The translations under genes were made by a program, and so were the position numbers. The notes below the pieces were generated by a model. It was not told where the DNA came from, did no database searches, and saw nothing but the letters and a program-made list of their open reading frames with translations. Positions 56,233 to 64,000 of a stretch of DNA of 64,000 nucleotides are shown piece after piece (within the stretch, counting starts at the first letter, position 1; the number at the start of each line of letters is the position of its first letter). The stretch comes from Ascidia mentula (lineage: Eukaryota > Chordata > Ascidiacea > Phlebobranchia > Ascidiidae), in contig OX387202.1 in the NCBI GenBank assembly GCA_947561715.1, positions 5,841,001 to 5,905,000 on the forward strand, in the 5' to 3' direction.

Positions 56233-57572
56233 TTTCCTTTATCGGGTCCCCGTCTTATATGCTCGCCAAATTTATAGCAAGGATTATTTCCCCTTTGGTT
56301 GGGAACAGCCCATATCACGTTAAAAACTCACGTGAATTTGCAGCCGAAGTGAGGGATTTGACAATAGCGGATGGTGAATGTATGGTGTCCTTTGACGTCG
56401 TGTCTCTTTTCACCAATGTGCCAATATCGGTAGCTGTTACTAATGTCATGGCACGCTTAGAGGATGACAGTAACCTTGAGCAACGCACGTTGCTATCCTG
56501 TGAGGATATCGCACAAGGGCTGAAATTATGTTTGAACGCCACCTATTTTTCCTTTCGTGGTGTGTTTTACCAACAGGTGTTTGGTACGGCGATGGGTTCT
56601 CCCATCTCTGTGGTAGTGGCGAACATTGTAATGGAAACAATTGAGGATAAGGCACTCGCCACTTTTGCGCATCCTCCTCGTTACTGGAAGCGATATGTCG
56701 ACGACACCTTCGCCATCGTTGACGAAGCACAGGTCCAGTTGTTCCTTACCCACATTAACCATGTGGAAGATTCAATCAAATTCACTTTAGAAAAGGAAAG
56801 TGGTGGTAAATTACCGTTTTTAGATACAGAGGTTATCCGTGATGAGAAAGGTTTGATCAGCACTCGTGTGTATCGAAAGCCGACGCACACCAATCGGTAC
56901 TTGTCGTTTAAGTCGGCACATCCGATACAACACAAGACAGCGGTAGTGCGGTCGCTGATGGATAGAGCCGAGGCTCTGGTTTCCCGAGAAGAAGACCGTG
57001 ATAAAGAGGTGAAGTTCATAAAGAAGGTACTGCGGAAACATCTGTATCCGTCATGGATGTTTAGAAGAAAGCCTGCGGTCAAGCCACAAGAAACAGCGCC
57101 AACTACCGGTACGATCGTTTTGCCATATGTTCCGGTTCTAACAGACACGCTAAGGCGTATGATGTTGGACTATGGTATTGCGGTCTACACTAAGCCACAC
57201 AGAACACTGGGCAGGATGTTGTCTCATCCTATCGAGAAGGGCACGGTCCAACCAAAAGGCGTTGTCTATTACATTCCGTGCAAGGACTGCGGTGGAGCGT
57301 ACATCGGCGAGACAGGGAGAAGGTTACAGACTCGGTTAAAAGAGCATCGCCGCGACGTTGCAGCGAAGAACAGCCAGAGGACAGCACTGGCAAAACACGC
57401 TGCCACACTCGGCCACCGAGTTAACTTTGATGACGTGCAAATCCTAGAGATGGAGGACGATCATACAAAACGTCTGTTCCTGGAGACGCTCCACATCCAT
57501 AAAAACGACAATTGCATAAACGATAAGGAGCAATGCGTATATTTTCCTGCTGTATACAACAACTTGTTGTAA
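56233..57572 (+). CDS. Penelope RT/GIY-YIG, right copy, longer
   Basis: The open frame begins before the element junction; true Penelope similarity starts at about IVSFIGSPSYMLAKFI. It adds RT segments missing on the left (HVKNSREFAAEVRD; VSFDVVSLFTNVPISVAVTN) and then the same palm (YVDDTFAIVDE), thumb and GIY-YIG (CGGAYIGETGRRLQTRLKEH). RT copies element RNA; the endonuclease nicks target DNA. The N-terminus is still short of a full element, and no promoter region remains, but no internal stop is seen. Confidence 0.9.
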
Positions 57573-57808
57573 ATGTTACGCCCCGCTACACACCTGGTTC
57601 ACGTGACGATGCAAGCGGTGCCAGTGTTATCTATTCCTTTTTTCCTTGTGTTTTTCCTGCGTTTTTTCCTACGTTTTTAGTGTTTTATGTGCGTGATGCT
57701 TTACTGTTGACATAACCCTGAAGAAGTCTCGCCGGATGGCAGACGAAACGTTGGTTTCCAATAAACACGTTAGAAACTAAGTGCCAGAAGAGCAATTCTG
57801 ATTAATTA

Positions 57809-57821
57809 AGTATTGATTCTA
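57809..57821. repeat. 13-bp target-site duplication, right
   Basis: AGTATTGATTCTA followed by CCGACGGGTTCACAAATTTT, the continuation of the zinc-finger 3' flank also found inverted at 48,405-48,440. Confidence 0.9.
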
Positions 57822-57881
57822 CCGACGGGTTCACAAATTTTAAGAAGAGGTTTGATGAAAAAGATGAAAAGCGACCAAATG

Positions 57882-58524
57882 TGTTACGGAATTATTTCGG
57901 CAACTTTGCATTTAGGTGGTTAGATGTTTTTGGGTGGCGATGTTATCCCCCAATTAACCCTTCTACCTAATTCGGTACTTTGCACAAAACTGCCTCCCTA
58001 ATTCTGATACTGCCCAGAACCCTGCAATAACGGCTCACCACAAAACCAAAGTAACTCAGGCTGATTTAACTTATTGGACGTCGTGTTAAATTAAGACGAT
58101 TAAAAACAATACGAAACGCCACCCGTCGTGATCCCGATAATTCACAACACCGTAACAGTGATGCTAACCACACGACGCCCAGAAGAAGACTCGCTAGATT
58201 TAGGGAAATCATTCGTTACACCACAATCACCAACCAATCAGGATGCGCCTTCTCGACACGTGGCACATCCGGGACATACAAAAATAAGCGGAGCATAAAA
58301 TAATAGGAAAGGGAGGGGAGACGAAGGTAATAAAATAGTGTGGTGAAAGTGAAGTGAGAGACTTAAAAGCGATATACTTGAGTAAAACAATGCAATAAAT
58401 AAGTGATAACGACGAAAGAAAACATTGAAATTACAAGGTGCCAGCAAGAAATGTGAAAGAAATGAAAAACATACAATAACTAACAAAAGTGTAAGGTGAC
58501 GTGGAGGAAATAAAATTGGTTACA
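57882..58524 (-). mobile_element. Solo LTR of gypsy family
   Basis: Runs TGTTACGG...GGTTACA and matches the LTR at 18,477-19,129 throughout. It has no attached internal sequence and is flanked by AATG on both sides, a 4-bp target duplication. The usual origin is recombination between two LTRs of a full element. Orientation is given as for the 18.5-kb copy, whose gag lies on the minus strand. Confidence 0.85.
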
Positions 58525-58993
58525 AATGCAATGCCGAATATTTGTGAAAATTCAGTGCTCGCTCGCTCCCGCCTCGATGAAATTTTCTAAAAAAAGGTTT
58601 ACTGCGATTTTATATAATTTTGTTAAGTCATGGGAGTTGCGCTTGTGGTTGGGGTTTTGGCTGGGAATTGATTTAGCAGTAATTACGTAGGGTTCTCAAA
58701 GAAATAGTGGTTTTCAATATTTTGCAATGGGCCAACCGACGAATTTTTTGTGCAAGAATCGTGTTCGGATATTAATTATGTTACCTGGTTCCAATTTTGA
58801 ATAACAGCACTTTTAGTATAATTCTCATTATTTATCATACCCGCCCCGCTATTATCCAAATAAGGTAGGGTGACGCTTTTATTTCTTTTCCATGATGAGC
58901 CCCACATAAATTTAAATAAGGCTCGATTGATTTTAGAATTGTATTTTTTGGGATCATGTTTTATGGAAATGTACGCACAGTGGCAGCACCACC

Positions 58994-59411
58994 ACCATTG
59001 ACCACCAACATCGATGGCAGGCGCAACATTATGTTCGTCATGACCGCCATCAAGGGTGTGGGTCGGCGTTTCAGCAATTTATTCTGCAAGAAAGCTGATG
59101 ACTATCTTTTCAAGCGGGCTGGCGAGCTCACCGAAGATGAAATTGATCGTGTGATTACCATCATGCAGAACCCGCGCCAATACAAGATTCCTGATTGGTT
59201 TCACAATCGACAAAAGGATGCCCGCGATGGCAAGTTCAGCCAGGTCCTGTCTAACCTGCTCGATAACAAGCTCCGTGAGGATCTGGAACGAATGAAGAAA
59301 ATCCGTGCCCACCGAGGTCTTCGACACTACTGGGGTGTCAGAGTGCGCGGCCAACACACTAAAACCGTTGGCAGACGTGGTCGTACCGTTGGTGTGTCCA
59401 AGAAGAAGTAA
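58994..59411 (+). CDS. RPS18: Ribosomal protein S18 (uS13)-like, no introns, 5' part missing
   Basis: From TTNIDGRR at about 59,003 the frame follows eukaryotic RPS18 to the end: [76 protein letters not shown] and [20 protein letters not shown], stopping at TAA. uS13 binds 18S rRNA at the head of the small subunit. About 17-20 N-terminal residues are not recognisable; the upstream [14 protein letters not shown] is unrelated. Some positions are unusual ([12 protein letters not shown]). Either a first exon lies upstream unrecognised, or this is a 5'-truncated retrocopy. No poly-A tract follows, which is against a young retrocopy. Confidence 0.75.
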
Positions 59412-61800
59412 ACATTTGTCTACCAAATTTTGGGGCTGTTCTGCAGTGACCACGTGGTGCCGCTGTGCGTACATTTCCATAAAACCCAGTGTTGCGAACA
59501 GTTTAACAATTTTATCAACATTTCTATGTTACTTGAACCCATGTGTGTATATGTGCACATTTTTACATTACACATTGGATTCCATTGTCTGTTTTACTTG
59601 CGGGAAATAGCCACAGTTATCGTTGACATTATTGTAGATTAGACTTTGTCTAGGTTCTAGTCATACTTTCAATGTTTGTGAAATCTTATGTAGACTTAAA
59701 GGCCTGTCATGTGCCTCTTTCAATGTTTTGTAGGCCAGTTGGCTACGTAGAAAATTTGTGACGGTTGTTTGTATGTTTTGGACGCTAAGCTAACTCCACA
59801 GAGCCTTTAAAAAAGTGGAACTGTGAAGTTCAGAAATCTCGACAGTGCCCTGTATGACTGCATGCGCTAAACTGCGCCCTGTTTGTACTGACTGGCTGCA
59901 CTGAAATGGTCCTTTGCCGGACACCAGAGGCATGTTGCCAATCGATATAGAGACTATGTTGTATCTCAACATGCTGTATCGATTGGATCACATTGTCAAA
60001 GCAAATCATCGCGCTCTAGCAGATAGTCCTGCAGCAGTGCTTCAATCCGTGCCCTGTACAACTGACTGAGTTAAACTGCGTCCAGTTTTTACTGACTACC
60101 CCAATGCTGTCTTGTTGCTGATGTATTGTGTCTCACCCATTCTACACCGCTATCAACCCGGGTTTGTGAACTGTTTAAGCGTACTGATTCGTTGTTCTTC
60201 CACTGAACAATATATTCACTGAAAACCAAGAGACTGGGGTGCGGATGTAAATTTCTGACTCAGCGTACCTGACGTTGGTACCTACGAAGACCCGATGTAG
60301 GCAGACCGATAGCGTAGGCCTATGCATCACTTTATTTATGAAGATAACACCCAACATTCGGTTTACCATGGAGCGCAGTCTGTAGTTTGTTCAAACCTTC
60401 AAGCAAAAATTACACAGACTACCTTAAAACTAATAAAAGTCATTCCAGCAAAATGGGAAACAAGTTTGGACATAGAAATAGATAGATCAACCATTTTAAC
60501 CCGCCTTAAGTCTATGTTAATGACAAGTTTACGAATATTATGCGTCAGAAATTAGAAAACCCCCAAGAAAAACAACCAAACAAATGGGAAACCTACACGC
60601 AATCGTTTTTACCGAGTAAAACTGATTAATTTGTTCTTATTGTTAGCAAGATTTTGTATTTCAAAATGTAATTTAGTTAAATTGTACGATTTTGAAATAT
60701 TCTATAGAAAAGTTCAGCAAGTTACGACAGCAGAACAAAAAATCCACTGTCAACTAAAAACGGCGAAGAATTCAAACTAAAATGGAATACGTTCTTATTT
60801 AACCGCGGTTGTAGGAAACGTTATGTGTGATTTTGTTAGGCTGATTTTAATCCCACATTCCTTGTAGCATGCAAAGTATGTTAGAAAATACATGAACAGA
60901 AACATGGACATTGACATGAAGACACGTTTCGCTCGTCGTGGGTCCAAGGCAACTGCTGACCGAGTGCTGTTTACACTTTTCCGCTGAAACGAACGCCTGG
61001 TTACAGTTGACTACAGGAATGGAATTGAATGACAGATGATAGAGTGGAGAACACAGGTTTTGAAGAGCTGCAGACAGGGTGTTTACACACACTGTTTCGA
61101 CCTGTAAGGTCTCATCACTGCAGCGTTTGACAGTTATGTCATAACCTGTTGAAAGGTTATGAAATAATGTCGACAAAAAAGCGACAACGACGCATTTCCT
61201 GCTCCTTAAGAAATGCCACTGCAGCGTACCAATTGATTCCACTCGGCTTGCAGCTGTGCTGAAGCTAGGTCTGCCTGTGTGTTCTTGCTGTAGACTACGA
61301 AATTTAAAATCCCGTGAACACACTTTTCTTCGTTTATTAATGGAAACACATGTTTGCAATGTCAGGCGGTTTAAAGTTTAATTTGTTCCAAGCGCGTTTA
61401 GAGTTTATCACGTGACTGAATTGCAACGAATCAACCATCAAAAAAACGTGCGAACGTAACAGCGCGATGGCGAGAATAATGGCAGGTCGAGGGGAAGAAC
61501 GATGACTACGCGGGCGTTTTATAACGAAGTGTCAGGAAAATCGTGGTTGTCCAGCAGGGTGTCCGAAGCTTGTTTAAGTTTTGCAGGAAAGCTTAACTCC
61601 GCCTGTGTCTTTTCCGTCTGGTATTCGCAGTGTGCGATCAAGAAACAAGCGTGGTGACCAGAACTAGGTCAGGGAAACCTGCGTGTTGCTACACCACCAT
61701 AACTTTTTTCTGCTGTTTACATACTTTCGTGTTAGATCATCTTGTGCACACGTAGAGGTGGTTGTTTGTTTTTATTTTCTGGTCGATCATCATTCAACAT
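59412..61800. other. No convincing gene
   Basis: The first part may be RPS18 3' flank. The 170-residue minus ORF at 61,359-60,847 lacks any domain and I do not call it. No repeats of note. Confidence 0.4.
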
Positions 61801-61811
61801 TTTCATCGAAA

Positions 61812-62319
61812 ATGAATTGCGAAAAATATGAAATGACGGCTCGCTCTGGTCCCCAGGAAAACACTAAGTCGTACAAACCGGTTATATTATCTTTGTGTGG
61901 AGAAACTACGATCTTGTTGTCTAACGCGGTTTCCCAACCGCTGTGAATAAAGCGGGAAAATCATAACTATTTTTTAACAACTTTTGACGTCACTATTGAC
62001 GCTTACTCCAAGCTTTGTTCCGAAATGACATTTATTTGACAACATGTATTATATGACGTCATAACCTTTACATAATGAAATGTCAGAAAAATAGGCTTAC
62101 GTAAGAGTTGAAATATTACAATCACAAACTCAAGAAGAAAGATACTAGACCCCGTAGCGTAAGGCATTGCTGCAAGCTAAATTACCCGAACAATCAGTTG
62201 ACGAGGAACCTCAGCAAAGCGCGGAGAAAAAGAAGTTGCCACAATTACATTCTGAGCTTAGAAGAATGAAGATTGTGCTGGTGGTGCAGGGTCTGGTTAT
62301 TGCAGCAGTTCTCGCTCTG
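61812..62319 (+). CDS. Candidate 5' exons of a membrane or secreted protein
   Basis: An ATG at 61,812 gives MNCEKYEMTARSGPQENTKS and ends 44 codons later. Further on, a segment ending at a strong donor (CTCTG|GTAAGT, 62,319) reads QQSAEKKKLPQLHSELRRMK then IVLVVQGLVIAAVLAL. The latter is a basic segment followed by a 16-18-residue hydrophobic stretch, either a signal peptide starting at ATG 62,266 or a type II membrane anchor. No downstream exon was identified in the window, and the join between the two segments is not established. Confidence 0.3.
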
Positions 62320-62558
62320 GTAAGTTTCATATCAGTAAGAAATTAGCTTTGCGTCAAAAAGCAATGGGTAAACGTAAGTTGAAGCGTAATAAATCAACCC
62401 TGTGCCTTGTGAAACGAGATACATCAATCATGACCAATATGAACTTTCAAGTTTCGTTTCAGGTTTGGGAGCTAACATAGATCTTGTACGCTTCCACTAC
62501 TTGTAAATACTAATGGAAGGAATAAAACAATGTTTGAAACAAAGTGCTTCTGATTACT

Positions 62559-63091
62559 GTCAGTTGGTTTATTTTTTTAATTTGTAAAAAATCGATTTCG
62601 CCTACAGCACACGCATCATCAGTTTCTGCCAATAAAATGCATTAAAGCACTCGAAGCAACAAATGAAAACAAAATTTAAATGGTGAGCACAATGTCCCAT
62701 GCCACTGCATCTACGGTTCGGCCATTTGGCTTCGCACACATCCAGTCCTTTAGCCATAGGTTGTTCCACAAATACCACCGAAAATCAACTTAAAATGCTT
62801 AGGCGCGTTCCTGCCGGTGGGTGCGCGTTTGCAAAATGGTGGCGCAGAGCCGTCTTGTCGTTGGTTCCCAACTTGCCTTTAGCTGAATTCCATTCTTACC
62901 GGTGCTTTGCAGTTGTGTAGATGCAGTGGTGGGGGACAGCGTGCTCACCATTTCAGTTTTATTTTTATTTGTTTTTGTAGGTACTTGTAGCTTCGAATGT
63001 TTTTGTGCATTTTATTGGCAGAAACTAATGATGCGTATATGCTGTAGGCGAAATCGATTTTTCACAACTTTTGAAAGATAAACCAACTGAC
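62559..63091. mobile_element. 533-bp inverted-repeat element, Penelope-terminus-like
   Basis: The ends are GTCAGTTGGTTTAT and its complement. Arms of about 105 bp (62,559-62,663 and about 62,985-63,091) share AAAAATCGATTTCGCCTACA and AGTTTCTGCCAATAAAATGC. No coding capacity. The arm motif CTGATGAT...GGCGAAAT resembles the hairpin motif in Penelope termini, and relatives of arm and centre occur near 22.8 and 23.2 kb. No clear target duplication. Probably non-autonomous. Confidence 0.7.
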
Positions 63092-64000
63092 GAGGCTAGT
63101 TTCTTTCCACTTTAAAGATCACGGAATAAAACAAAATATTTTTCAGGATTTGATGCAGATCTTCGTGACCAATGGTAGGAAAATATGAGACTTTATGATA
63201 TTGTGAAAGCTGACACTTATATACACAGGAAGTTATAATTACTTGAAACAAAGAATTAAATGTTAGCGGTTTTGTAATAAAAATATTTCCCTTTTTCGTA
63301 CTTATGTAACCGAAATTAGTGAGTCCCCCTAACTTGGTTAACACCTAGGCTACTCTGCACTGACGACCTATTGCAAAGACCTGGAGTCGCACGACCAAGG
63401 TGGCTACTTTTGTAATAAAATAGAAAGACCCTAATAAGTATAAAAAATACTTAAAGTGCGAATAAAACAACGTTTGTTTTAAAACTTGCACCAACATGAC
63501 ATTCCACTACAACTAACGTCGGACAACAAATACATTTCACGATCTACCACCAAACAGTGTTTACAACTCGCTACCATCAGGGAACTAACTCGGCTCATCC
63601 CATTATTTTCGCCGCCAGCGCGTTAACCAATCATTACAGCCCATGTTTGCCACGTAAGCGTGACTACTTGGGCGTATAAAAACAAGTAAAAAGGCGAAAT
63701 AATCACAAATATGTGATAAAAGGTGAGTGCGAAAATAAACAAAGAAAAACATGTGAGTTAGGGTGAAGTGAAAATACAAAATGAAATAAAGCGTGTGAAA
63801 AATAAAACGAACAATGATGTCTACACCCCTTACGTTAAAAATTGGTCCTACTCCTTTAGGACGCTTTTGTTGATATGTCGCCGATTTCGTTGTGTCCGAC
63901 TATGTCGTTGGTCGTCGCCGCAGCATTGTTTATGTCGGCGTCCAAACCTTGACCAAAGTCCAACAAAGGGCAGGTAAGCAACACTGTATCCTGGGCAGTG
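63092..64000. other. No gene called
   Basis: A GTAAG site at 63,972 follows a possible open segment (63,868-63,971), but three frames are open in this GC-richer stretch and I cannot choose one. Confidence 0.3.

Larger units (their letters stand above)
54840..57808. mobile_element. Head-to-head pair of Penelope-like elements
   Basis: Left copy on the minus strand (54,840-56,219) and right copy on the plus strand (about 56,225-57,808), with both 3' ends outward. The inverted arms are 54,867-56,219 and 56,456-57,808, each 1,353 bp with no net length difference and only a few substitutions seen. A 236-bp spacer holds RT sequence present only in the right copy. One 13-bp duplication AGTATTGATTCTA flanks the whole pair (54,827-54,839 and 57,809-57,821). 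The left end has 27 extra terminal bases. Both encode RT plus GIY-YIG; both are 5'-truncated. Confidence 0.95.

Noticed and set aside
60847..61359. 170-residue minus ORF with many Cys
   Set aside because: Composition not matching a known Cys-rich fold, no signal peptide, no exon structure.
63868..63971. Possible exon before GTAAG at the right edge
   Set aside because: Three overlapping open frames and no acceptor or domain allow no choice.
1..64000. CRISPR array, operons, bacterial promoters
   Set aside because: The sequence is clearly eukaryotic; the only regular short repeat (7.4 kb) has no spacers.

Overview
The window reads as AT-rich metazoan genomic DNA, not prokaryotic. It has split genes with GT-AG introns, C2H2 zinc-finger arrays, an adhesion-type GPCR with a GPS site, leucine-rich-repeat exons, a ribosomal protein S18 sequence, and a very large load of animal-type transposable elements: Penelope-like, Ty3/gypsy, Bel/Pao, a CACTA-like DNA transposon and tRNA-derived SINE-like repeats. 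Several introns are short (about 60-115 nt). A marine invertebrate, possibly a tunicate, fits, but the species cannot be fixed from the sequence alone.

Layout. 0-5 kb: a decayed gypsy RNaseH/integrase fragment, then the last two exons of an NLR/RNase-inhibitor-like LRR gene whose intron holds a Penelope fragment. 5.1-12.2 kb: a CACTA-like DNA transposon with inverted termini, carrying two decayed minus-strand ORF groups and a nested gypsy-type LTR element (LTR/leader, 10-bp minisatellite, gag, protease). 12.4-20.1 kb: dispersed repeats, SINE-like pieces and a minus-strand gypsy gag-pro remnant with one LTR. 23.8-33.2 kb: an adhesion-GPCR locus on the minus strand with a complete-looking multi-exon gene, an upstream partial copy interrupted by a Penelope insertion and fused to a zinc-finger pseudogene, and a downstream exon fragment. 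34.1-35.2 kb: an 11-finger C2H2 gene. 35.9-39.9 kb: Penelope fragments and SINE. 41-46.9 kb: a nearly complete but mutated Bel/Pao element. 46.9-58.5 kb: a zinc-finger gene family including a large inverted duplication; one copy is broken by a nonsense codon, the other is open and carries a 3-kb head-to-head Penelope pair plus a solo LTR. 58.9-59.4 kb: RPS18-like sequence without introns. 59.4-64 kb: little coding signal and one 533-bp inverted-repeat element.

The strongest new-looking structure is the head-to-head Penelope pair at 54,840-57,808. It has two 1,353-bp inverted arms with both element 3' ends facing outward, and it sits between one 13-bp target duplication. The inverted zinc-finger duplication supplies an empty-site control inside the same window. 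A second Penelope insertion at 30,084-32,022 also has a 13-bp target duplication, again with a duplicated gene copy as control. Most host genes here look like duplicated families being broken and rearranged around retroelement insertions.
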